DNA of 64,000 bases from Nocardia sp. NBC_01503 (lineage in GTDB: Bacteria; Actinomycetota; Actinomycetes; Mycobacteriales; Mycobacteriaceae): NCBI RefSeq assembly GCF_036327755.1, contig NZ_CP109596.1:1922001-1986000 (forward strand), written 5' to 3'. Shown here piece after piece: positions 50,811 to 59,171 of the stretch (position 1 is the first letter of the stretch; each line of letters starts with the position of its first letter). A model generated the notes under the pieces. The model was not told where the DNA came from and did no database searches. It worked only from the letters and a program-made list of their open reading frames with translations. The translations under genes were made by a program, and so were the position numbers.

Positions 50811-51635
50811 TCAGGCGCGCTGGCTCGAAATGGAGACCACTTCACCCGTCAGGTAGGTGGTGTAATCGCTCGCCAGCATGGCGATGGTGGCGGCCACCTC
50901 CCACGGTTCGGCGGCGCGACCGAACGCCTCGCCCGCGGCCAGACGATCCAGCAGATCACCCGAGGTGACCTTGTCCAGGAACGCGTGCCGGGCGATGGAC
51001 GGGGCGACGGCGTTGATGCGCACGCCGTATTCGGCGGCCTCGACGGCCGAGCAGCGGGTCAGCGCCATGACACCGGCCTTGGCGGCGGCGTAGTGCGCCT
51101 GCCCGTGCTGGGCGCGCCAGCCGAGCACACTGGCGTTGTTGACGATGACGCCGCCGTGGCCCGCCTCGCGGAAGTACTCGAGCACGGCGCGGGTGGCGCG
51201 GAAGGTGCCGTTCAGGGTGATGTCGATGACCTTGTCCCACTGCTCGTCGGTCATATCGACGACGGGGGTCTCACCGCCCAAACCGGCATTGTTGACCATG
51301 ATGTCGATGCGCCCGAGCGCGGCGACGGATTCGGTGATGAGCTGGTTCACCTGCTGGGTGGAGCTGACATCGCAAGGCACGGAAGCGATTCGGCGGTCCG
51401 GGAATTCGGCCTGCAGTGCCTCGGCGGTCTCCTTCAACCGGCGCTCATGCCAGTCGGAGACCACCACATCCGCGCCCTCGGAGAGCAGACGGCGCGCGGT
51501 GGCGGAGCCGATACCGGTGCCGGCGGCCGCGGTCACCACGGCGACCTTGCCCGCGAGCAGGTTGTGGCCGGGGGTGATTTCGGGGGCGGTGGACAAGTCA
51601 ACGGCGCCCACCGGCCGTTCGCTTCGCTCACTCAT
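50811..51635 (-). CDS. ipdF: Short-chain dehydrogenase IpdF
   Basis: 274 residues, ATG at 51635 overlapping the fadE30 stop (ATGA). SDR fold: VTAAAGTGIGSATARRLLSE (about 34-53), NNAG near 116, NNASVLGWRAQHGQAHYAAAKAG (about 164-186) with the catalytic Tyr and Lys. Same order as Rv3559c-Rv3560c. It acts with FadE30 on the HIP-CoA-derived hydroxy intermediate of ring C/D breakdown. The KstR2 box upstream of fadE30 should control both. Confidence 0.87.
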   Translation of the reverse strand: MSERSERPVGAVDLSTAPEITPGHNLLAGKVAVVTAAAGTGIGSATARRLLSEGADVVVSDWHERRLKETAEALQAEFPDRRIASVPCDVSSTQQVNQLITESVAALGRIDIMVNNAGLGGETPVVDMTDEQWDKVIDITLNGTFRATRAVLEYFREAGHGGVIVNNASVLGWRAQHGQAHYAAAKAGVMALTRCSAVEAAEYGVRINAVAPSIARHAFLDKVTSGDLLDRLAAGEAFGRAAEPWEVAATIAMLASDYTTYLTGEVVSISSQRA

Positions 51636-52852
51636 GGACGAGCCTCTCGGGGAAGTCCGAGCACCCGCTCGGAGATGATATTGCGCTGCACCTCGTTCGA
51701 ACCGCCGTAAATGGTGTCCGCGCGAGTGAAGAGGAAGAGCCGCTGCCAGGCATTGAGGTCATCGCCGGGGGCATCGGCGATGAGGCCGGGCGCACCGAGG
51801 ACGTCCATGGCCAGTTCGCCGAGATCGCGATGCCAATTGGCCCAGAGCAGTTTGGTGACCGAGGCCGATCCGGCCGCGGTGCGGGCGTCGACGGTGGCGT
51901 CATCGTGTCCGGACTCCAGGGTGCGCAGGACGTGTGCGCGCAGTACGCGCAGTCCGACCCACGCCTTGTCGAAACGGTCTGCGATGACGGCGTTTTCGAG
52001 GGTCCCGTGCTTGCGGGCGACATCCTCGAGGTCGGCGAGTTCACGCGCGTAGCGGATCTGCTGGCCCACCGTGGAGATGCCGCGCTCGAAGGTGAGCGTG
52101 CCCATGGCGACCTTCCAGCCGTCGCCGGGCGCGCCGACCACCAGATCGGCGGCGGTGCGGGCATTGTCGAAGTAGACCTCGTTGAATTCCGCGGTCCCGG
52201 TGAGCTGGATGATCGGCCGCACCTCGACGCCGGGCTGATTCATCGGCACCAGGAGGTAGGACAAACCGTGGTGACGGCTGGAGCCCTTCTCGGTGCGCGC
52301 GACCACGAAGCACCAGTCGGCCAGATGCGCGAGCGAGGTCCACACCTTCTGTCCGGTGATGGACCATTCGTCACCGTCCAGGAAAGCCGAGGTGCTGACC
52401 GCGGCCAGGTCCGAGCCCGCGCCGGGTTCGGAGTAGCCCTGGCACCAGAGTTCGGTGACATTGCGGATACCGGGCAGGAAGCGGCGCTTCTGCTCCTCGG
52501 TGCCGAAGGCCAGTACGGTCGGGCCGAGCAGCTCCTCGCCGAGGTGCGAGACGCGGCTGGGCGCATCGGCCTTGGCGTACTCCTCATGGAAGATGACCTG
52601 CTGCGCGAGGGTGGCATCGCGGCCACCCCACTCCTTGGGCCAGCCCAGGCAGGTAAGTCCGGCGGCGGCCAGGGCGCGGTCCCATTCGAGACGCTCCTCG
52701 AAGGCCTCGTGTTCGCGCCCGGGACCACCCAGACCGCGCAGTTCACGGAACTGTCCGTTCAGGTTCTCGGCCAGCCATTCCCGCACCTCGGTGCGGAATG
52801 CGTCGTCCTCGAGCGAGGTGTTCCCACTGGCCGGTTCGGGGGTCTGGATCAT
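51632..52852 (-). CDS. fadE30: Acyl-CoA dehydrogenase FadE30
   Basis: 406 residues from the ATG at 52852, preceded by GGAGGTGAGC; a start nine codons further up is in frame but lies next to the operator. Acyl-CoA dehydrogenase: YSEPGAGSDLAAVSTSAFLD (about 139-158), QKVWTSLAHLADWCFVVART, and the C-terminal YGGSNEVQRNIISERVLGLP. FadE30 dehydrogenates the propionyl side chain of 5-OH-HIP-CoA. Divergent from fadD3 across a KstR2 box. Confidence 0.88.
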   Translation of the reverse strand: MIQTPEPASGNTSLEDDAFRTEVREWLAENLNGQFRELRGLGGPGREHEAFEERLEWDRALAAAGLTCLGWPKEWGGRDATLAQQVIFHEEYAKADAPSRVSHLGEELLGPTVLAFGTEEQKRRFLPGIRNVTELWCQGYSEPGAGSDLAAVSTSAFLDGDEWSITGQKVWTSLAHLADWCFVVARTEKGSSRHHGLSYLLVPMNQPGVEVRPIIQLTGTAEFNEVYFDNARTAADLVVGAPGDGWKVAMGTLTFERGISTVGQQIRYARELADLEDVARKHGTLENAVIADRFDKAWVGLRVLRAHVLRTLESGHDDATVDARTAAGSASVTKLLWANWHRDLGELAMDVLGAPGLIADAPGDDLNAWQRLFLFTRADTIYGGSNEVQRNIISERVLGLPREARP

Positions 52853-52874
52853 GCTCACCTCCGTAGAGTAACCT

Positions 52875-52888
52875 ACCAAGCACTTGCT
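52875..52888. promoter_or_regulatory. KstR2 operator, fadE30 / fadD3 divergent promoter
   Basis: ACCAAGCACTTGCT, identical to the box at 34151-34164 and embedded in a longer shared sequence (TAACCT before it, T after). It lies 22 bases from fadE30 and 34 from fadD3. Confidence 0.9.
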
Positions 52889-52922
52889 TTGTTAGACCCA
52901 TTCCCGGACGCTCGGAGACCCT

Positions 52923-54470
52923 GTGACATCCCCACCGCAGACCACTCCGCTCGCACTGCACCACGCCGCGAGCGTCTTCGGTTCCGCACCCGCCGTAACC
53001 GACGGTGCCGTGCGATTGAGCTGGGCACAACTGCTCGACTCGGTCCGTGAGACCGCCCGTGTGCTCATCGCGCGCGGTGTGCGACGCGGCGACAAGATCG
53101 GCATCTGGGCTCCGAACACCCATCACTGGGTGACCGCGGTACTGGCCACCCACTATGTGGGTGCGGTCATCGTGCCGCTGAACACCCGGTACGTGGCCGA
53201 TGAGGCCGCCGATGTGCTGGGCCGGGTCGAGGCCAAGGCGCTGTTCATCGTCGGCGACTTCCTCGGCCGCGACCGGCTCGCCGAACTGCGCGCGGACGCA
53301 CCGGAATTGGCGATCGAGACCGTCATTGTCATTCCCGCTGAACGGGAAGAGGCCGTCGACAATGCCATCGCGTGGTCCGAACTGCCGAAGCTCGCCGAGG
53401 CCGTCAGCCTCGAAGATGCCATCGAGCGCGCGGAATCCGTTCGGGCCGATGATCTTTCGGACATCCTGTTCACCTCCGGCACCACCGGGCGCAGCAAGGG
53501 CGTGCTGATCTCGCACAGTAAAGCGCTCACCAGCGCCCGCGCCTGGGCCGACTGCGCCACGCTGAACAGCGACGACCGCTACCTGGTCGTCCCGCCGTTC
53601 TTCCACAGCTTCGGTTACAAGGCGGGCATTCTCGCCTGCCTGGCCACCGGCGCGAACATCATTCCGCAGGCGACCTTCGACGTACCCGAGACCATGCGGT
53701 TGATCCACGATGAGCGCGTCACCGTATTGACCGGTCCGCCGACCATCTTCCAGACCATTCTCGAGCATCCGGCGCGCGCCGAGGCCGACCTTTCGACGCT
53801 GCGCGTCGCGGTCACCGGTGCGGCCACCGTCCCCGTCGTACTCATCGAGAGAATGCGCAGCGAACTGCGTTTCGATGTGGTGCTCACCGCCTACGGACAG
53901 ACCGAATCCGGCGGCTTCGGCCTCATGTGCCGCCCCGAGGATTCGGCCGAGACCATCGCCAATACCTGCGGCCGCGCCATCGACGGCTTCGAGGTCAAGC
54001 TGGCCGACAATGGTGAACTGCTGCTGCGCAGTTCGCAGATCATGGTCGGCTACCTCGATGACGCGCAGGCCACCACCGACACCATCGACAAGGACGGCTG
54101 GCTGCACACCGGCGATGTCGCGGTGATCGATGAGCGCGGATACGTGAAGATCACCGACCGGCTCAAGGATATGTACATCTCCGGCGGGTTCAATGTGTAT
54201 CCCGCCGAGGTCGAGCAGGCCATGGCGCGACTGGACGGCGTCGCCGAGACCGCGGTCATCGGCGTACCGGACGAGCGTATGGGCGAGGTCGGCAAGGTGT
54301 ACGTGGTGCGCCGGCCCGGCGCGACCATCACCGCCGAAGACGTACTGGCGCATGCCAAGACGCTGCTCGCCAATTTCAAGGTTCCGCGGTTCGTCGAGTT
54401 CCGCGATCAGTTGCCCTACAGCGCCGCGGGCAAGGTTCTCAAGCGGCAACTACGTGAGGAGAAGGCGTGA
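52923..54470 (+). CDS. fadD3: HIP-CoA ligase FadD3
   Basis: 515 residues from a GTG at 52923. ANL superfamily: P-loop FTSGTTGRSKGVLISHSKA (about 180-198), AYGQTESGGFGLM (about 323), GDVAVIDERGYVKITDRLKD (about 397) and the catalytic-Lys end PYSAAGKVLKRQL. FadD3 adds CoA to the two-ring acid HIP (3aalpha-H-4alpha(3'-propanoate)-7abeta-methylhexahydro-1,5-indanedione), making the KstR2 inducer HIP-CoA. First gene of the operon that continues through fadE33; it overlaps the next gene by GTGA. Confidence 0.92.
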   Translation: MTSPPQTTPLALHHAASVFGSAPAVTDGAVRLSWAQLLDSVRETARVLIARGVRRGDKIGIWAPNTHHWVTAVLATHYVGAVIVPLNTRYVADEAADVLGRVEAKALFIVGDFLGRDRLAELRADAPELAIETVIVIPAEREEAVDNAIAWSELPKLAEAVSLEDAIERAESVRADDLSDILFTSGTTGRSKGVLISHSKALTSARAWADCATLNSDDRYLVVPPFFHSFGYKAGILACLATGANIIPQATFDVPETMRLIHDERVTVLTGPPTIFQTILEHPARAEADLSTLRVAVTGAATVPVVLIERMRSELRFDVVLTAYGQTESGGFGLMCRPEDSAETIANTCGRAIDGFEVKLADNGELLLRSSQIMVGYLDDAQATTDTIDKDGWLHTGDVAVIDERGYVKITDRLKDMYISGGFNVYPAEVEQAMARLDGVAETAVIGVPDERMGEVGKVYVVRRPGATITAEDVLAHAKTLLANFKVPRFVEFRDQLPYSAAGKVLKRQLREEKA

Positions 54471-55390
54471 GCCAGGAGCTGGGGCCGATCCCCGATGAGG
54501 GCGATGTCGTCCTCTACGAGAAGCGGGGACCGATCGCGGTCGTCACGCTGAACCGGCCGGATTACCGCAATGCGCAGAACTCGGTCATGACCTACGCCCT
54601 CGACGCCGCCTTCGTGCGCGCGGTCGAGGATGCCGAGGTCAAGGTGATCGTCCTGGCCGGGGCCGGAAAGCATTTCAGCGCCGGACACGATATCGGCACA
54701 CCCGGACGCGACCATCACATCAAGTACGAGAACCAGGCCGCGCTGTGGTGGGACCACACCGATCGGGTGGGCGGGGATCAGCGGTTCGCCCGCGAGACCG
54801 AGGTCTACCTGAATATGTGCCGCCGCTGGCGGGAGATCCCCAAGCCGACCATCGCCATGGTGCAGGGCGCCTGCATCGCCGGTGCGTTGATGCTGGCCTG
54901 GTCCTGCGACATGATCGTCGCCTCAGAAGACGCGTTCTTCTCCGATCCCGTTGTGCGCATGGGCATTCCGGGTGTCGAGTACTTCGCTCATCCGTGGGTG
55001 CTCGGGCCGCGCCGCGCCAAGGAGATTCTCTTCACCGGTGACCGTTTCACCGCCGCACAGGCTTACGAGTGGGGCATGGTGAATCGCGTCGTCGAGCGCG
55101 AGAACCTGGAGACCGAGACCTTCACGCTGGCCGAGAAGATCGCCACCATGCCGCAATTCGGCTTGGCGCTGACCAAGAAGGCCGTCAACCAGTGCGAGGA
55201 CCTCATGGGTATGCGCGCGGGGATGGATTCGGTGTTCGGGCTGCATCACTTCGCGCACGCGCACAACGCCGAGGTCGGCGCGGACTCGCTCGGCGGGATG
55301 AACGCCAAGTCCATGAAGGCCGCCGCGGCGAGCCGCGAATCCGACACCGCTACTACGACAGATGCCGCAGAGAAGAACGGGGCGAAGTAA
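54467..55390 (+). CDS. Enoyl-CoA hydratase/isomerase in the fadD3 operon
   Basis: 307 residues, GTG at 54467 overlapping the fadD3 stop (GTGA). Crotonase fold: LAGAGKHFSAGHDIGTPG (about 62-79), MVQGACIAGALMLAWSCDMI (about 128-147), FSDPVVRMGIPGVEY (about 155), and a long 75-residue insert with HHIKYENQAALWWDHTDRVG. The tail is Ala/Thr/Glu-rich. M. tuberculosis has no such gene between fadD3 and fadE31. Position suggests hydration of an unsaturated HIP-CoA derivative; EchA13-like proteins are the nearest kin I recall. Confidence 0.8.
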   Translation: MSQELGPIPDEGDVVLYEKRGPIAVVTLNRPDYRNAQNSVMTYALDAAFVRAVEDAEVKVIVLAGAGKHFSAGHDIGTPGRDHHIKYENQAALWWDHTDRVGGDQRFARETEVYLNMCRRWREIPKPTIAMVQGACIAGALMLAWSCDMIVASEDAFFSDPVVRMGIPGVEYFAHPWVLGPRRAKEILFTGDRFTAAQAYEWGMVNRVVERENLETETFTLAEKIATMPQFGLALTKKAVNQCEDLMGMRAGMDSVFGLHHFAHAHNAEVGADSLGGMNAKSMKAAAASRESDTATTTDAAEKNGAK

Positions 55391-56521
55391 GTGGATCTCG
55401 AATTCGACGCCAAGACAGAGGAATTCCGCCGCGAGGTCCGCGAATTCCTGGCCGCCAACGTCCCGGCCGAGCCGCTGCCGTCCATGGATACCAAGGAGGG
55501 CTTCGAGGCGCACCGGGCATGGGAGGCCAAGCTGGCCGATGCCCGCCTGTCCTGCGTCGCCTGGCCCGCCGAGTACGGCGGCCGCGATGCCTCGATGATC
55601 GAATGGGTCATCTTCGAGGAGGAGTACTACGCCGCCGGCGCACCCGGCCGCGTCTCGCAGAACGGCATCTTCCTGCTCGCCCCGACGCTCTTCGAGCACG
55701 GTTCGCCGGAGCAGCTGGCCCGGATCATGCCGAGAATGGCTCGCGCCGATGATATTTGGGCGCAGGCGTGGTCGGAGCCGGAGGCCGGTAGCGATCTCGC
55801 CGGAATCCGCTCCACCGCCAAGCGCACCGAGGGCGGCTGGCTGCTCAACGGTCAGAAGACCTGGAGTTCGCGTGCCTCCTACGCGGATTGGGGCTTCGGC
55901 CTGTTCCGCAGCGATCCGGAGGCCCAGCGGCACAAGGGCCTCACCTACCTGATGTTCCCGCTCACCGCGGAAGGCATTACGGTGCGGCCGATTCCGCAGC
56001 TGGACGGCGAGCCCGGGTTCGCGGAGATCTTCCTCGACAATGTCTTCGTCCCGGATGCCGATGTCATCGGTGAGGCCAATAACGGCTGGAAGGTCGCCAT
56101 GGCGACCTCGAGCAATGAGCGCGGTCTGTCCCTGCGCTCGCCAGGTCGATTCAATGCCACCGCCGCCAAGCTCATCGAAGTCTGGCAGGGTGCGGCCGCC
56201 GAGACCGATACCGCCGTGCGCGACCGCGTGGTCGACGCCTGGGTCGGCGCCGAGGCGTACCGCCTGAACACCTGGGCCACCGTCACCCGGCTCGCAGACG
56301 GCGGTCAACTGGGCGCGGAATCCTCTGTGAACAAGGTGTTCTGGTCCGATCTGGATATCGCCATGCACGAGACCGCCCTGGATCTGCACGGCGCCGCCGC
56401 CGAACAGGAATCGGCCTGGACCGACGGTTACCTCTTCTCGCTGGCGGGCCCGATCTACGCGGGCACCAATGAGATCCAGCGCAATATCATCGCCGAACGC
56501 CTGCTCGGGCTGCCGCGCTAG
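55391..56521 (+). CDS. fadE31: Acyl-CoA dehydrogenase FadE31
   Basis: 376 residues from a GTG at 55391, directly abutting the preceding stop. WSEPEAGSDLAGIRSTAKRT (about 127-146), WSSRASYADWGFGLFRS, and YAGTNEIQRNIIAERLLGLP at the end. Length matches Rv3562. The full-length (alpha-type) subunit in the FadE31-33 set, which oxidises ring C/D acyl-CoA intermediates in pairs with shorter subunits. Confidence 0.87.
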   Translation: MDLEFDAKTEEFRREVREFLAANVPAEPLPSMDTKEGFEAHRAWEAKLADARLSCVAWPAEYGGRDASMIEWVIFEEEYYAAGAPGRVSQNGIFLLAPTLFEHGSPEQLARIMPRMARADDIWAQAWSEPEAGSDLAGIRSTAKRTEGGWLLNGQKTWSSRASYADWGFGLFRSDPEAQRHKGLTYLMFPLTAEGITVRPIPQLDGEPGFAEIFLDNVFVPDADVIGEANNGWKVAMATSSNERGLSLRSPGRFNATAAKLIEVWQGAAAETDTAVRDRVVDAWVGAEAYRLNTWATVTRLADGGQLGAESSVNKVFWSDLDIAMHETALDLHGAAAEQESAWTDGYLFSLAGPIYAGTNEIQRNIIAERLLGLPR

Positions 56522-56538
56522 TCACCCGGAGGACGAAC

Positions 56539-57603
56539 ATGCGATTCGCATTGACCGCAGAACAGATCGATTTCGCCGCCAGCCTGCGCAAGATGGGCGA
56601 GGCCGCCAAGACCCCCGGCGTCGTACGGGCTTGGGGCGCGGGCGATTCCACCGCCGGTAAGGCACTGCTCGGCCAGCTGGCCGAGGCCGGTGCGCTCGGC
56701 CTGACCATTACCGAGGAGAACGGCGGCTTCGGCGCGGGCCCGGTCGAGCTGATCGTGGCCTTCACCGAGATCGGCCGGGCCGCCGTGCCCGGACCGCTGG
56801 TGGAGACCGCCGCCGCGATTCCCGCACTGCTGCAGGCACTTCCGGATACCGCGGCGGCCGCCGAATGGCTGCCGCAGCTGGCCGAGGGCACGAAGTTGGG
56901 CACGCTCGCCGTCGCGGCCACCGGCACGGGTGCCACCGCCGGAGCCAGTGCGCTCTCCGCGGCCGGCGCGCCGGTCGCCTTGGACGCCGATATCGCCGAC
57001 CTGATCCTGCTCGCCGAGGGTGACCGCGTCTCGATCGCCACCGCGGGTGAGCAGGCCAAGTCCATCGACGCCGCGCGCCGGCTGTTCCCGCTGACCGCCG
57101 GTGCCGTACTCGCGGAGGGCGAAGGTGTCAGCGCCGCAATCGATCTCGCCTTCGATACGGCCGCTCTGGCCGCGGCCGCCCAGCTGCTCGGCGCGGGTCG
57201 CGCCCTGCTGGACACCAGCGTCGAGTACGTGAAGCAGCGTCAGCAGTTCGGCAAGCCGATCGGCCAGTACCAGGCCATCAAGCACCACCTGGCCAATGTC
57301 CTCATCGGCCTGGATATGGCGCAGCCGCTGCTCTACCGCGCGGCACTCACCTTGCAGGACAATGCGGATACCGCCACCCGCGCCCGCGATATCTCCGCGG
57401 CCAAACTGGCGTGCGGTGAGGCCGCGTACCAGGCGGCCCGTATCGCCCTGCAGGTGCACGGCGCGATCGGCTACACCGCCGAATGCGACCTGTCGCTCTG
57501 GCTGACCAAGGTCACCGCCCTGCGTTCGGCCTGGGGCACTCCGGATTTCCACCGCGCCCGCATCGCCACCGCCCTGCGCGGCGGGACAGCGGCCGCGGCG
57601 TGA
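56539..57603 (+). CDS. fadE32: Acyl-CoA dehydrogenase FadE32
   Basis: 354 residues, ATG at 56539 with GGAGGA nine bases upstream, 17 bases after fadE31. The beta-type partner subunit: N-terminal MRFALTAEQIDFAASLRKMG, a short Ala-rich central part lacking most substrate-contact motifs, and the dimerisation region VEYVKQRQQFGKPIGQYQAI (about 226-245), IALQVHGAIGYT. Pairs with FadE31 or FadE33 as an alpha2-beta2 enzyme (family knowledge). Confidence 0.83.
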   Translation: MRFALTAEQIDFAASLRKMGEAAKTPGVVRAWGAGDSTAGKALLGQLAEAGALGLTITEENGGFGAGPVELIVAFTEIGRAAVPGPLVETAAAIPALLQALPDTAAAAEWLPQLAEGTKLGTLAVAATGTGATAGASALSAAGAPVALDADIADLILLAEGDRVSIATAGEQAKSIDAARRLFPLTAGAVLAEGEGVSAAIDLAFDTAALAAAAQLLGAGRALLDTSVEYVKQRQQFGKPIGQYQAIKHHLANVLIGLDMAQPLLYRAALTLQDNADTATRARDISAAKLACGEAAYQAARIALQVHGAIGYTAECDLSLWLTKVTALRSAWGTPDFHRARIATALRGGTAAAA

Positions 57604-57709
57604 AATCCATTGGGCCGAAGCGGCATACCGCCGGTGCGACACCTCCGGCGGCGGCCCGCGGCGCTGCGAACCTCTCTCTCCACCAGCTCGACACGATGGG
57701 AGCCGACGC

Positions 57710-58753
57710 ATGAGCATCACGGCTGATCAGCAGGAACTCGTCAACACCGTGCGCGCGGTGCTGACCAAGCACGGTGACAGCGCGGCCATGCGGCGCGGGC
57801 TCGAAGCCGAGCGTGGCTACGACGAGCAGCTGTGGAAACTGCTGTGCGAGCAGGTCGGTGTCGCGGCGCTCGCCATTCCGGAGGAGTTCGGCGGCGTCGG
57901 GGTCGGCTTGGTCGAATCCCTGCTCGTGGTCGAGGAACTCGGCCGCACCCTGGCCGCGCCGCCCATGCTCGGCTCGGCCGTGCTGGGTGTGCAGGCACTG
58001 CTGCTCGCGGGCGATGCCGAGGCCAACGAGCGGCTGCTGCCCGAGGTCGCCGAGGGTGTGCGCACCCTCGCGGTGTGCTGGGCCGGTGCGCAGGGCTGGA
58101 ACAGCTTCGGCGTCCGCGCCGAGGGGGAAACCGTCTCCGGCACAGCGCATTACGTTGTCGACGGGGCGCACGCGGACACCTTGCTGGTGCTCACCGCCGA
58201 GGGTCTCTACGAGGTCGACGGCGCTGCCACGGGTATCACCCGTACGGTCGTCCCGACCATGGATCCGACTCGCCGCCTGACCACGATCGAGTTCGCTTCG
58301 GCTCCGGCGCGCGCCCTCGGCGCGGTCGATCTGCCCCGTCTGCGCGAAATCGCCTGGGCCGCGGTCACCGCCGAGCAGCTCGGCGCCGCGGAACAGTGCC
58401 TCGATATGACGGTCGAGTACAGCAAGTCCCGCGTGCAGTTCGGCCGCCCGATCGGCAGCTTCCAGGCGTTGAAGCACCGCATGGCCGATATGTACGTACT
58501 GGTCGAGTCGACCCGCTCGGTCGCCTACCTCGCCATCGCGGGCCTGGCCGACGGCACGGTGGAGGCCATCGATGTGGCCTCGGCCCGCATCCACGCCACC
58601 ACCACGCTCAACTCGGTGGTCTCGGAGACGGTACAGATGCACGGCGGCATCGCCATCACGTGGGAACACGACGCACACCTGTTCTTCAAGCGCGCCCACG
58701 GCGATGCCCAGCTCTTCGGGGCTCCGGCTCGCCCGCTGGCTCGTCCCGCCTGA
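57710..58753 (+). CDS. fadE33: Acyl-CoA dehydrogenase FadE33
   Basis: 347 residues, ATG at 57710. Diverged acyl-CoA dehydrogenase with EFGGVGVGLVESLLVVEELG (about 61-80), VEYSKSRVQFGRPIGSFQAL (about 236-255) and QMHGGIAITWEHDAHLFFKR (about 309-328). Last gene of the fadD3-echA-fadE31-fadE32-fadE33 operon; a 106-base gap after fadE32 is the only long spacer in it. Order matches Rv3562-Rv3564. Confidence 0.85.
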   Translation: MSITADQQELVNTVRAVLTKHGDSAAMRRGLEAERGYDEQLWKLLCEQVGVAALAIPEEFGGVGVGLVESLLVVEELGRTLAAPPMLGSAVLGVQALLLAGDAEANERLLPEVAEGVRTLAVCWAGAQGWNSFGVRAEGETVSGTAHYVVDGAHADTLLVLTAEGLYEVDGAATGITRTVVPTMDPTRRLTTIEFASAPARALGAVDLPRLREIAWAAVTAEQLGAAEQCLDMTVEYSKSRVQFGRPIGSFQALKHRMADMYVLVESTRSVAYLAIAGLADGTVEAIDVASARIHATTTLNSVVSETVQMHGGIAITWEHDAHLFFKRAHGDAQLFGAPARPLARPA

Positions 58754-59171
58754 TCAGACATCCCCTCAACACAAGGCTGGGACCAATACGTATGCACTGG
58801 TCCCAGCCTTGTGATTCATTCCGCCCGAGGGAATGCCGCAGACCACCTTGGTGGCACGGCCAGCGCCGATCAGCCTTCGTTGTCGAAGACGTCCGTGACC
58901 GACGTTGCCACCACACCGCGCAATGGGCACTCGGGCCATTCTCGATCGGTCCGAAGCCGTGGGCCAGCCTTACTGTGAGACCTTTGGTCCTTGGTCCAGC
59001 CCGCTCCAGCCCGCTCCAGCCAAGAACCAAGCAATTCAACGTCCCCGCAATTGGCGATGCGGTCGCGAACCTAAGGCAGGCCCGGCGTCGAAAATTTGTT
59101 CGATGATGTCGCGAGGTCGCCGGAGACCGCCCGATTCATCGGTGGAGTCGGTGTGCCGCAGGGGGATTCGG
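58754..59171. other. Gap between fadE33 and the amino-acid permease (418 bases)
   Basis: Contains the fadE33 terminator and then about 350 bases without a supported gene. A 10-base tandem (TCCAGCCCGC twice plus TCCAGCC, about 58995-59021) lies in the middle. The genes on either side converge, so no promoter is required. Confidence 0.6.
58770..58813. terminator. Terminator of the fadD3-fadE33 operon
   Basis: CACAAGGCTGGGACCA and TGGTCCCAGCCTTGTG form a perfect 16-base-pair stem over a 12-base loop, 16 bases after the fadE33 stop. Confidence 0.85.
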
